Positions 8,324 through 16,991 of a DNA stretch of 64,000 nucleotides are shown here, piece by piece. The DNA comes from Pseudomonas sp. ZH-FAD. Lineage in GTDB: Bacteria > Pseudomonadota > Gammaproteobacteria > Pseudomonadales > Pseudomonadaceae. The position numbers and the translations under genes are program-made. The stretch spans positions 62,001 to 126,000 of the forward strand of contig NZ_PGLR01000003.1 of the NCBI RefSeq assembly GCF_002803095.1, written 5' to 3'. The notes beneath the pieces are model-generated. The model saw only the letters and a list, made by a program, of their open reading frames with translations. It searched no databases and was not told the DNA's origin. Numbering within the stretch: the first letter of the stretch is position 1; each line of letters starts with the position of its first letter.

Positions 8324-9076
8324 ATGGATATCTGGCAACTATGTGACGGCGAGCGACAGGTGCGACCGCTGCGCGGCAAGCTGTTGCGCATGGTGGAAAG
8401 CCAGGCGCAGGTTGCGACCCTGCAACTGGTGGATAACCTGGCCGAACAGGCCCTGCTCGAGGAGTTGCTCGAGAGCAGCAAGCCGCCGCTGCCTGAAGCC
8501 GCCGAGCCGTTGCACTATCTGCTGAAGACGCCGTTTCGTTATCCGCCGCTGCGTTGGGGTTCGCGCTTCGGCAGCGTGCACGAACCCAGCCTGTTCTACG
8601 CCGCTCAGCGTCTGGAAACGGCGATGGCCGAGGCCGCCTACTACCGTTTCGTATTGTGGAATGGCATGGCCGTGCCGCCGCCCAGTGGCCGCATCCTCTC
8701 CGAGCATTCGACCTTCGAGGCGCGTTACCGCGTCGAGCGAGGTATCCAGTTGCAACAGCCGCCTTTCGATCAACACGGCGCACTGTTGGCTCACCCTAGT
8801 GATTACAGCGTGCCTCAGCGTCTCGGTACGTCGATGCGCGCGGCGGGCATTCAGGCTTTCGAGTACCGCTCGGCACGCTGTCCTGACGGTGGCAGCAATG
8901 TGGCGCTCTACGTACCGGCTGCGTTCGCGGAGAAGCGTCCGCGTAATCTGACGGCCTGGTTGTGTGAAACCACGAGCGAGTACGTGGCGTTCAAGCATGC
9001 GCAAACGCCGGATCAACCACGGCTGTTTCACTGGGAGCAGTTTCTGGTGCAGGGGCAATTGCCGCACCCCGCGTAA
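8324..9076 (+). CDS. RES-domain toxin of a Xre-RES toxin-antitoxin system
   Basis: A 250-residue RES-family protein. Studied members (MbcT, ParT, RES of P. putida) degrade NAD+ or modify proteins with ADP-ribose. Visible family blocks are FRYPP near residue 68, SLFYAAQRLETAMAEAAYYR (the conserved Tyr and Glu of the NAD pocket), and the C-terminal SRxxR-like segment followed by NVALYVPAAF, which carries the invariant Ser/Asn region. The ATG at 8324 has its own strong site AAGGAGG at 8310-8316. Such pairs are normally coupled within a few bases; here a MITE separates toxin from antitoxin. Confidence 0.9.
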   Translation: MDIWQLCDGERQVRPLRGKLLRMVESQAQVATLQLVDNLAEQALLEELLESSKPPLPEAAEPLHYLLKTPFRYPPLRWGSRFGSVHEPSLFYAAQRLETAMAEAAYYRFVLWNGMAVPPPSGRILSEHSTFEARYRVERGIQLQQPPFDQHGALLAHPSDYSVPQRLGTSMRAAGIQAFEYRSARCPDGGSNVALYVPAAFAEKRPRNLTAWLCETTSEYVAFKHAQTPDQPRLFHWEQFLVQGQLPHPA

Positions 9077-9419
9077 CGCCTGCGCTGGCGCGTCAGATGC
9101 CCCGAAACAGAGCGCTGCGCGGATCTGTCGCAGGGAGTTGTGCACAATGCTGAAGCAGGCTGTCATATCACTGTCAGAAACGCCGCTAAACGCTTGATTT
9201 TTCGTGGTTGATTTTTAAGTCAATGAAAAATATGATTTTTTTCGTTGGTGAAAAAATCGACAGTTTGACTGAGAGCCCCACCGCATCAGGCCTGTGACTT
9301 CTTTCGCCCAAGTTGTTCACGGAGTTATCCACAGCTTCTGTGGATTGTGAGGGAACTCTTTTCTGCAGCCGCAAACGATCCGGCAGGCAAGACTTTACCT
9401 TCGAGAAAAAAGGAGTAGA
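9077..9419. other. 343-bp gap with an A/T-rich tract and DnaA-box-like sites
   Basis: The stretch 9196-9258 is very rich in A and T runs in an otherwise GC-rich region and includes a dyad GATTTTTT (9234-9241) with AAAAAATC (9251-9258). It is a plausible target for the H-NS-like protein MvaT. A perfect DnaA box TTATCCACA lies at 9325-9333, and a 7/9 match in reverse (TGTGGATTG) at 9339-9347. No coding region is convincing here. AGGAG at 9411-9415 is the ribosome site of the next gene. Confidence 0.5.
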
Positions 9420-9764
9420 GTGGCGCGCCCCGGCAGTCACCCCCCTTTATTTATGCCTCGCGCTTTGCCTTCTTCATCCCCTGCAACTCGTTCCGGTTCT
9501 TCTCGCCTGCCCATGCGCGTTGCGCTGTGGCTGCTCGACAGCCCGCGTCTGGGACAAACACCGAGCGTCAAACGCATCGCCGGCAACCTGCTCAAGCAGC
9601 CTGCCCGCAAGGGCTGTGTGCAGGCGCAAAGTCGGTTGGGCCAATTGCTCTGCCGCGACTGCGGAAATACCCGTGATCGCCGCATCGGTTATGAACTACT
9701 ACGCCAGGCTGCTCGCGCGGGCGATCGCAGTGCTCAGCTGGAGCTGGAGCGTCTGTCGCGCTGA
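9420..9764 (+). CDS. Small Sel1-like repeat protein
   Basis: A 114-residue basic protein whose last ~70 residues resemble two degenerate Sel1/TPR-like helical repeats (AQSRLGQLL, then GYELLRQAARAGDRSAQLELERL). Similar short proteins occur throughout Pseudomonas, and no specific role is known to me. A GTG at 9420 with AGGAG 4 nt upstream is used here. An ATG at 9453 is an alternative, because the first dozen residues look unstructured and the spacing is short. It is followed by rmuC after 65 bp. Confidence 0.7.
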   Translation: MARPGSHPPLFMPRALPSSSPATRSGSSRLPMRVALWLLDSPRLGQTPSVKRIAGNLLKQPARKGCVQAQSRLGQLLCRDCGNTRDRRIGYELLRQAARAGDRSAQLELERLSR

Positions 9765-9829
9765 TTGCGTGCTGGCCCCGTGTAAATCGCCGGCGGGTAT
9801 ACTGCACGGCGGTCAAACATGGAGCGTCT

Positions 9830-11305
9830 ATGCCAATCGATCCCCTCTCTCTCGCCATCGGCACCGTCGTTGCGCTGGTTCCGTTATTGGCTGGCCTTTG
9901 GTCCTTGCAGCGCCGGCTGGCTCGCGCGCAAGGCGAGCAGGCGCTGCTGCAGGAACGCCTGGAGCATGCGCAACTGAGCCAGGCCGGTTTGCTGGCTCAG
10001 CTCGATGCCTGTCGCGCCGAGTTGGCCGAAGTCAGCGAGATCAAGGTGGAGCAGCAGACCGAGTTGGCCGGCCTGCGTCGTGAGAACGAGTTGCTGCAGC
10101 AGGAGCGGCAGATTGCCCGTGAGGCGGCGCAGTCCTGGAATCAACAGCGCGAACGCAACGAAGCCGAATTGCGTCGGCTCACCGCCGAGTGTGCGGCGCT
10201 GGCTGCCGAGTTGCAGGAAAACCGCGATAACCAGCAACAGCGCCTCGACGATCTGCAGGGCGCGCGCAACGAGCTGCGCGCCCAGTTCTCCGAACTGGCG
10301 ACGAAGATCTTCGATGAGCGCGAGCAGCGTTTCGCCGAGACCAGCCAGCAGCGCCTCGGCCAGTTGCTCGACCCACTCAAGGAACGCATCCAGGCATTCG
10401 AGAAGCGCGTCGACGAGAGTTATCAGCAAGAAGCGCGCGAGCGTTTTTCCTTGAGCAAGGAATTGGAGCGTCTGCAGCAGCTCAACCAGCGCCTGGGCGA
10501 CGAGGCGACCAATCTGACCCGTGCACTTAAAGGCCAGAAGACCCAGGGTAACTGGGGCGAGTTGGTGCTGGAGCGGGTGCTGGAGCATGCCGGCCTGGAG
10601 AAGGGGCGCGAGTATCACACCCAGGTCAGCCTCAAGGGCGCTGGTGGCGAGCGCTTTCAGCCTGACGTGCTCATCCGCCTGCCGGGCGACAGGCAGGTGA
10701 TCGTCGATGCCAAGGTCAGCCTCAGCGCCTACCAGCAGTATGTCGCGGCTGCGGACGATCCGATCCGCCAGCAGGCGCTCAAGCAACACCTGATCTCGCT
10801 GCGCAGCCACCTCAAGGGCCTGTCCGGCAAGGATTACCAGCGCCTCGAAGGTCTGCAAAGCCTGGATTTCGTCCTGCTCTTCGTGCCCATCGAGGCGGCC
10901 TTCGCTGCGGCATTGCAGGCCGAGCCGGACCTGTTCCGAGAGGCCTTCGAGCAGCAGGTGGTTATCGTCAGCCCGACCACCTTGCTGGCTACCCTGCGGG
11001 TGATCGACAGCCTCTGGCGTCAGGAGCGTCAGGGCCAGAATGCGCGCGAGATCGCCGAGCGTGCCGGCCAGCTGTACGACAAGTTCGTTGCCTTCGTCGC
11101 CGATCTGGACGAGATGGGCAGCCGTCTGCAGCAATTGGACAAGGCTTACGCCAGTGCCCGTAACAAGCTGGTGGACGGTCGTGGCAACCTCATTGGCCGT
11201 GTGGAAAACCTCAAGCTGCTGGGCGCTCGCGCAAGCAAGAGCCTGCCAGGCGAGTTGCTCGAGCGCTCTGCCGATCTGCCGGCGCTGGACGAACTGGGCG
11301 AGTGA
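9830..11305 (+). CDS. rmuC: DNA recombination protein RmuC
   Basis: A 491-residue RmuC family protein. It has an N-terminal transmembrane segment (residues ~5-25), a long coiled coil rich in Gln, Glu and Leu (~30-180), and then the RmuC nuclease-like domain (~190-460). That domain contains FQPDVLIRLPGD and VIVDAKVSL, which match the PD-(D/E)xK-type core. RmuC limits rearrangement at inverted repeats in E. coli. This is notable in a genome with many palindromic elements, but no functional link is shown. The length matches the family. Confidence 0.95.
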   Translation: MPIDPLSLAIGTVVALVPLLAGLWSLQRRLARAQGEQALLQERLEHAQLSQAGLLAQLDACRAELAEVSEIKVEQQTELAGLRRENELLQQERQIAREAAQSWNQQRERNEAELRRLTAECAALAAELQENRDNQQQRLDDLQGARNELRAQFSELATKIFDEREQRFAETSQQRLGQLLDPLKERIQAFEKRVDESYQQEARERFSLSKELERLQQLNQRLGDEATNLTRALKGQKTQGNWGELVLERVLEHAGLEKGREYHTQVSLKGAGGERFQPDVLIRLPGDRQVIVDAKVSLSAYQQYVAAADDPIRQQALKQHLISLRSHLKGLSGKDYQRLEGLQSLDFVLLFVPIEAAFAAALQAEPDLFREAFEQQVVIVSPTTLLATLRVIDSLWRQERQGQNAREIAERAGQLYDKFVAFVADLDEMGSRLQQLDKAYASARNKLVDGRGNLIGRVENLKLLGARASKSLPGELLERSADLPALDELGE

Positions 11306-11319
11306 GCGACGTCTACCCG

Positions 11320-12270
11320 CTAGCGCAGGGGCGCCTGCCCGGGTTGTGTGTTGTGAGGACGGGCCTGCTCCAGTCTGCTGACGTAGCCGCGCAGCCAGCC
11401 GGCCAGGGCGTTGGGCTCGGCCAGCAACTGCCAGTGGCCGGCGCGGACTTCGCGACGGGTCAGTAGGGGCGCCCAGTGCTGCAGATCTTCGAACAGCTGT
11501 GGGCGTACGAAGCGGTCGTTCAGCGGCACGATCAGTTGCACTGGCACGCGGGTGCTGCGCGAGCGCGGCCTGAGCAGGCTGCGCATGAAATTGGCGCGAT
11601 ACAACTGCACACCGCGCATGCCATCACTGCGCTGCGTAGGGTTCGCTGGCAGATTGCCTACACCTTCGAGGCGGCGCAGCAGCCAGGGCCAGGTGCGATC
11701 CAGGCCCAGACGCCAGCACAACTCCGGCAGCAGTGGGGTGTGGAAGAAAGCGATGTACCAAGAGCTGAGCAACTGCCCCAGCGCCTGCAGTAGTGCATCA
11801 GGACGACGCAGGCTCAGGCGCTGGCGCATCCAGTGGCCGACATGGTCGAGGCAAGGGCCGGAGATGCTGGTGTAGGACGCCAGCTGCGGCTGCATGCGTG
11901 GCTCGGTTACTGCCTCCCAGCTCTGGATCGAGCCCCAGTCGTGGGCGACCAGATGCACCGGGCGCTCCGCACTGGTGGCCTGCACCACCGCTTCGAGATC
12001 GCGACCCAGCTGCTCCAGACGGTAGTCGCGCAGACGTTTCGGCACCTCGGATGCACCGCAGCCACGCACATCATAAGCGACGATCCGGTAGTCGGCGGCC
12101 AGCTCGCGGATCAGTGGCCGCCAGATCTCGTGATTGTCCGGATAACCATGCACCAGCAACAGGGTCGGGGCGTCGGCCTTGTCCCAGACATAGGTACGCA
12201 GGCGCAGGCCGTCGCTATCCACGTCCAACTGCCGAGGTGACAGTTCATCCCGCGACAGTGGCGCGTTCAT
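11320..12270 (-). CDS. Alpha/beta hydrolase, epoxide-hydrolase-like
   Basis: A 316-residue alpha/beta-hydrolase. The oxyanion motif HGYPDN is near residue 41 and the nucleophile elbow reads AHDWGS. The nucleophile is therefore Asp, as in epoxide hydrolases and haloalkane dehalogenases, not Ser. The catalytic His is in AGHWQLL near the C terminus. The lid region is Arg- and Leu-rich. The start at 12270 (MNAPLS) fits the domain; an upstream in-frame start would add 27 unconserved residues. The substrate is unknown. It converges with rmuC, leaving only 14 bp between stops. Confidence 0.82.
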   Translation of the reverse strand: MNAPLSRDELSPRQLDVDSDGLRLRTYVWDKADAPTLLLVHGYPDNHEIWRPLIRELAADYRIVAYDVRGCGASEVPKRLRDYRLEQLGRDLEAVVQATSAERPVHLVAHDWGSIQSWEAVTEPRMQPQLASYTSISGPCLDHVGHWMRQRLSLRRPDALLQALGQLLSSWYIAFFHTPLLPELCWRLGLDRTWPWLLRRLEGVGNLPANPTQRSDGMRGVQLYRANFMRSLLRPRSRSTRVPVQLIVPLNDRFVRPQLFEDLQHWAPLLTRREVRAGHWQLLAEPNALAGWLRGYVSRLEQARPHNTQPGQAPLR

Positions 12271-12711
12271 CGCAGGAAATCGAATGGTTGGGTGAACAGG
12301 AACATGGCTGGCTCCACGAATGACGATTGCATCGCTCGGTGTAAGGGCCATTGTTGAGTGCTGGCTTGCCTCTGCCTAGCCCTGGTGGGCAGGCGTTACG
12401 AAAGTGCCAGTAACCTCTGTGCCGCTCTGAAACAGGGGGTTGGGCGATCCTGGAAGGTTTTGTGCAGCGCCAGTGCCTGGCAAGTCCAGTCCTTGGTTGG
12501 GGCTCCCGAATGCAGGGTCGCCGCGAGTCGCGAAACCGCGCGAACGTGTCCGGCCGTTGCTACCGGCTTGCTGCCGCGCTGAAGTGCCGGGCATTCGCTG
12601 GCGTTGCGTCCGCACCAGCGATGGCGCCTGGTGCGCCAATATCGGTGGGAGCCTCGCGGTAGAGGTGGCAAACCTTCAGCAGTGCTCTCGCTCTGCGGAA
12701 ACGTTCTGCCC
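12271..12711. other. 441-bp gap without a supported gene
   Basis: Several open frames overlap here on both strands, but none has a convincing start site, family resemblance or codon pattern. I see no clear terminator for the sensor kinase gene that ends at 12712 and no repeat. Confidence 0.4.
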
Positions 12712-15700
12712 CTAGCCGCGTAACACCAGATGACGGCTGAGCAGGGCACGCAGGGCCGCAGGCTTGACTGGTTTGGGCAGGTAGTCGAGGCCGGCGGCGT
12801 GCACTTCGGCAACCAGCTCCGGGCGACCGTCAGCGCTGATCACCACGCCCGGCACCGGTTCGCCCAGGCGCGTGCGCAGCCAGGCCATCAGCTCGGTACC
12901 GGTTTCGCCCTCGTCGAGGTGATAGTCGACCAGCGCCAGTTGCGGGTGCACATCTTCGCTCAGCAGGTGCTCGCACTCCAGACGATTGCGTGCTGTCCAC
13001 ACCTGGCAGCCCCAGCGTGACAGCAGGCTGTACATGCCGGTGAGGATGCTGTCTTCGTTGTCGATGCAGATCACCTGGGTGCCCTGCAGGGGCTGGCCAT
13101 CCACTGCCGGTACGGCTGGGCCTTGCGGCTTCGGCGCCGGTTTTCTCGCCAGCGGCACGCTGACGCTGAACACGCTGCCTTTGCCTGGCCAGGAACGCAC
13201 TTCCAGGCGGTGGGCGAGCACGCGGCACAGGCCGTCGGCAATCGCCAGGCCCAGGCCCAGGCCTTTCTCTGCGCGCGTCTGGTGACTGTCGAGGCGCTTG
13301 AACTCCTCGAAGATCACCTTGCGCTTGTCTTCGGGGATACCCATGCCGCGGTCCCAGACTTCCAGGCGCAATTGTCCGCCTTCACGGCGCACGCCCAGCA
13401 CCACGCGGCCTTTGGCGTAACGGAAGGCATTGGTCAGGAAGTTCTGCAGCACCCGGCGCAGCAGCTTGATGTCGCTATCGATCCACTGCCGACTGCCGTG
13501 CACGCGCAGGTCGATACCCTGTTCGGCAGCCAGCACGCCAAACTCGGCGGCGAGGGTATCGAACAGGCTGGAGAGGGCGAAGGCGTGGCGATCCGGGGTG
13601 ATTCGGCCGTTTTCCAGGCGTGAGATGTCCAGCAGGTCGGTGATCAGGTCCTCTGCCGAACGCAACGAGCTGTCCAGATGCCGGACCAGCTCCTGGGCTT
13701 CGTTGGGCAGGGCGTCATCCTGGTGGGCCAGCGCGGCTGAGAACAGCCGGGCTGCATTGAGCGGTTGCATCAGGTCATGGCTGACCGCGGCGAGGAAGCG
13801 TGTTTTCGACTGGTTGGCGGCTTCGGCGTGGGCCTTGGCTTCAGTCAGTGCCTGGTTCAGTTTCGACAGCTCATGGGTGCGTTCGGCAACCCGTCGTTCG
13901 AGGCTTTCGTTGGCATCCTTGAGGGCACGCTCGGCTTCGCGGAATTCGGTGATGTCGGTGAAACTCATGACGAAACCACCACCGGGCATGGGGTTGCCGA
14001 TCAGCTCGATCACCCGGCCGTTGGGGAATACCCGCTCATAGCTGTGCGCGGTGCCCTGGCGCATCCAGTACAGGCGCTTGGCGACGTTCTCCTCCAGGTC
14101 GCCGCTGCCGAGCATGCCGCGTTCGGCATTGAAGCGGATGATCTCGGCAATCGGCCGACCGACGTAGATCAGGCCTTCGGGGTACTCGAACAACTCCAGA
14201 TAACGGTGGTTCCAGGCCACCAGGCGCAGGTTCTGATCGACCACGCTGATACCCTGGGTAATGTTCTCGATCGCACCCTGCAGCAGAGCGCGGTTGAACT
14301 GCAGTACCTCGCTGGCTTCGTCGACGATGCGCACCACATCCTCGACCTGCATCTCGCGGCCTTCGATGGCGGCCTTGACCACCGCGCGGGTCGAGGAGGC
14401 GCCCAGCACACCGGCGAGCAGACGTTCGGTGTGGGCGATCCACTCGCTATTGGCCGGCTGGTTGGGATCGAAGTCCTTGCCTTTGCCCTGGCGCAGGGCG
14501 AAGCGGTTGAAGCTCTGGCGTGCACGTTCTTCGCCGACGAAACGGCTGGACAGCATCAGCAGGTCGGCCACCTGCACTGCCAGCAGGCTGCGGTTGCTGG
14601 GTTTGGTGCCCAGGTCATGGCCGATGAAGCGCCCGGCCTGCCAGTGCTCGGAAACGCGGGTACGCGAGAACCAGGAAACCCAGGCGAACAGCAACAGGTT
14701 GCCGGCCAGTGACAGCACCACGCCACGCGTCAGCGGATCAACCTGCAGGCCGATGGGGGCGTAGAGCAGGGTGGTCAGGCCAGGGAAGCTCTCCAGCGAC
14801 CAGCCCATGCCGCGTGCCGCCAGGGGCAGTACCAGGGTGTAGAACCAGAGCATGGCACCGAAGATCAGGCCGGCGAACACGCCGCGGCGGTTGGCCTGTT
14901 TCCACACCAGCGCGCCGAACATGGCGGGGGCCAGTTGGCCAATGGCGGCAAACGACACCTGGCCAATGGTGGCCAGGCTGGCGCCTTCGCCGAGCAGGCG
15001 GTAGCAGACATAGGCCAGCAGCAGGATCAGCACGATGCTGACCCGGCGCGCGGTGAGCATCCAGTGACGGAAGGCCTCGAACGGCCGCTCGGTGCTCTGC
15101 CGACGCAGCAGCCAGGGCAGCAGCATGTCGTTGGAGATCATGGTCGACAGTGCCACCGAGGCGACGATCACCATGCCGGTAGCGGCCGACGCGCCGCCGA
15201 TGAAGGCCAGCACCGCCAGACTTGGATGGGCTTCGGCCAGCGGCAGGCTGATGACGAAGGAGTCCGGTGTCACGCCTGCCGGTAGCAGCATCTGCCCGGC
15301 CAGGGCGATGGGCACGACGAACAGCGCAGCCAGCATCAGATAGGCGGGGAATACCCAGCGCGCCAGGCGCAGGTCCTTGGGCTCGATGTTCTCCACCACG
15401 GTGACGTGGAACTGCCGCGGCAGACAGATGATGGCGATCATCGCCATGCCGGTCTGCACCAGCATCGCCGGCCAGTTCACCGCCTCGTTCCAGAAGGCGT
15501 CCAGCTCGGCGGTGTTGTGTGCCTTGTCGAGCAGATCGTGGAAGCCGTTGTACAGGCCGAAGGTGACGAAGGCGCCAACGGCGAGGAAGGCCAGCAACTT
15601 GACCAGCGACTCGAAGGCAATCGCCAGCACCATGCCGCGATGGTGCTCGGTGACGTCGAGGTTGCGGGTGCCGAACAGAATGGTGAACAACGCCAGAGCC

Positions 15701-16200
15701 AGTGACACGATCAGCGCGGTGTCCTGAGCGCTGGTGCCGGTGTCCTGGGCATGTACACCGATCAGCAGATTGACGCCGAGCACGATGCCCTTGAGCTGCA
15801 GGGCGATGTAGGGGAGCACGCCGACCAGGCAGATCAGCGCCACCACGATGGCCAGCGACTGCGACTTGCCGTAGCGCGCGGCGATGAAGTCGGCGATGGA
15901 GGTGATGTTTTCCTGCTTGCTGATCATCACCATCTTCTGCAGCACCCAGGGCATGGTCAGCAGCAGAATGGTCGGGCCGAGGTAGATCGGCAGGAACGAC
16001 CATAGTTGTTCGGCGGCCTGGCCGACGGCGCCGAAGAAGGTCCAGCTGGTGCAGTAAACGGCCAGCGACAGCGAGTACACCCAGGCACGGATCTTTGGCG
16101 GCATGGGCGTGCTGCGGCGGTCACCATAGAAGGCGATGGCGAAAAGAATGGCCATGTAGATCAGGGCGACCGCGGCGATCAACCCGGGGGACAGCGACAT
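12712..16200 (-). CDS. Hybrid sensor histidine kinase with a sodium:solute-symporter sensor domain
   Basis: A 1162-residue protein. Residues 1 to ~500 form a 13-helix SSS-type membrane domain like that of CbrA. A linker and a PAS domain (~640-770; AWNHRYLELFEYP) follow, then a short coiled coil, the HisKA motif AVSHDLMQPLN (phospho-accepting His), and HATPase boxes (NFLTNAFRYAKG, then GLGLGLAIADGL). A C-terminal receiver domain contains the phospho-acceptor Asp of ALVDYHLD. This is the architecture of the P. aeruginosa PA3271-type sensor as I recall it. No response regulator is adjacent, so the output partner is elsewhere. The ATG at 16200 begins MSLSPGL; an ATG 18 bp upstream is possible. 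The signal is probably a transported or sensed metabolite. Confidence 0.93.
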   Translation of the reverse strand: MSLSPGLIAAVALIYMAILFAIAFYGDRRSTPMPPKIRAWVYSLSLAVYCTSWTFFGAVGQAAEQLWSFLPIYLGPTILLLTMPWVLQKMVMISKQENITSIADFIAARYGKSQSLAIVVALICLVGVLPYIALQLKGIVLGVNLLIGVHAQDTGTSAQDTALIVSLALALFTILFGTRNLDVTEHHRGMVLAIAFESLVKLLAFLAVGAFVTFGLYNGFHDLLDKAHNTAELDAFWNEAVNWPAMLVQTGMAMIAIICLPRQFHVTVVENIEPKDLRLARWVFPAYLMLAALFVVPIALAGQMLLPAGVTPDSFVISLPLAEAHPSLAVLAFIGGASAATGMVIVASVALSTMISNDMLLPWLLRRQSTERPFEAFRHWMLTARRVSIVLILLLAYVCYRLLGEGASLATIGQVSFAAIGQLAPAMFGALVWKQANRRGVFAGLIFGAMLWFYTLVLPLAARGMGWSLESFPGLTTLLYAPIGLQVDPLTRGVVLSLAGNLLLFAWVSWFSRTRVSEHWQAGRFIGHDLGTKPSNRSLLAVQVADLLMLSSRFVGEERARQSFNRFALRQGKGKDFDPNQPANSEWIAHTERLLAGVLGASSTRAVVKAAIEGREMQVEDVVRIVDEASEVLQFNRALLQGAIENITQGISVVDQNLRLVAWNHRYLELFEYPEGLIYVGRPIAEIIRFNAERGMLGSGDLEENVAKRLYWMRQGTAHSYERVFPNGRVIELIGNPMPGGGFVMSFTDITEFREAERALKDANESLERRVAERTHELSKLNQALTEAKAHAEAANQSKTRFLAAVSHDLMQPLNAARLFSAALAHQDDALPNEAQELVRHLDSSLRSAEDLITDLLDISRLENGRITPDRHAFALSSLFDTLAAEFGVLAAEQGIDLRVHGSRQWIDSDIKLLRRVLQNFLTNAFRYAKGRVVLGVRREGGQLRLEVWDRGMGIPEDKRKVIFEEFKRLDSHQTRAEKGLGLGLAIADGLCRVLAHRLEVRSWPGKGSVFSVSVPLARKPAPKPQGPAVPAVDGQPLQGTQVICIDNEDSILTGMYSLLSRWGCQVWTARNRLECEHLLSEDVHPQLALVDYHLDEGETGTELMAWLRTRLGEPVPGVVISADGRPELVAEVHAAGLDYLPKPVKPAALRALLSRHLVLRG

Positions 16201-16416
16201 GCAGACTCCGAAACGCACAGTGAAACGAAATGAGCCTGGCCGCCGAGGCGAGGCCGATGTTGATCAGTGTTGCACAAAGCCGGGCGCTGTCGGCTGCGAC
16301 CAAGGTCGCAGCCAAGCAGACGTGCTTTGCGACGGGACTCGATTGTGCAGCAGCGCAGGGGCTGATAGCTTGGCGCGTTTGCGATTCTGCCCAAGGAAGG
16401 ACCCTGAGGAAGCTCT

Positions 16417-16986
16417 ATGTTCAAGCCGCAGCTGGTGACTTTGCAACGTGGCGCTCTGCGCCTGGAACCGCTCTCTGACGCGGATATCCCCGCGCTGGTG
16501 GCGCTGGCCGAAGCCAATCGCGAGGAGCTGCTGTACATGAGCGGCACCCAGCGACTGGACTGGTACCGCAGCGCCCTGGCCGATATGCGCGAGCAGCGGG
16601 CAATGCCGTTCGTCATTCGTCTGGGTGACGAGTTGGTAGGCACCACCCGCTTCGCCGACTTCATGAACACCCTGCCGGCCTGTGAAATCGGCTGGACCTG
16701 GCTCGACCGCGGCCAGCATGGCAGCGGATTGAACACCAGCATCAAGTACTTGATGCTCAAGCACGCTTTCGAAAATTGGGGCATGGTTCGCGTGCAACTG
16801 AAAACCGCCGCCAGCAACCTGCGTTCGCAACGCGCCATCGAGAAGCTTGGCGCCGTTCGTGAAGGGTTGCTGCGCAATCATCGTCGTCTGGCTGATGGCC
16901 GACTCGATGACACCGTGCTGTACAGCATCACCGATCTGGAATGGCCGGCGCTGCGTGGGGCCATGGAGGCGGGCTTCAACGCCTGA
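16417..16986 (+). CDS. GNAT-family N-acetyltransferase (RimJ/RimL type)
   Basis: A 189-residue GNAT enzyme of the ribosomal-protein-acetyltransferase-like group. The acetyl-CoA region is the segment RGQHGSGLNTSIKYLML (the R/Q-x-x-G-x-G/A motif), followed by the typical NLRSQRAIEKLGAVREG helix. The substrate cannot be deduced. It is divergent from the hybrid kinase across a 216-bp gap and lies 5 bp before an AraC regulator, so the two probably share an mRNA. Confidence 0.88.
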   Translation: MFKPQLVTLQRGALRLEPLSDADIPALVALAEANREELLYMSGTQRLDWYRSALADMREQRAMPFVIRLGDELVGTTRFADFMNTLPACEIGWTWLDRGQHGSGLNTSIKYLMLKHAFENWGMVRVQLKTAASNLRSQRAIEKLGAVREGLLRNHRRLADGRLDDTVLYSITDLEWPALRGAMEAGFNA

Positions 16987-16991
16987 GCCTG

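Noticed and set aside
8223..9166. Long leftward open frames opposite the RES toxin gene
   Set aside because: They are antisense shadows of a clear RES-domain gene and cross the repeat element.
9325..9347. Replication origin
   Set aside because: Only one perfect DnaA box and one weak one, with no dnaA, dnaN, repA or parAB nearby; reported only as a possible DnaA or MvaT site.
12376..12812. Open frames in the gap between the hydrolase and the sensor kinase
   Set aside because: No start site, family match or codon pattern; one runs antisense into the kinase gene.
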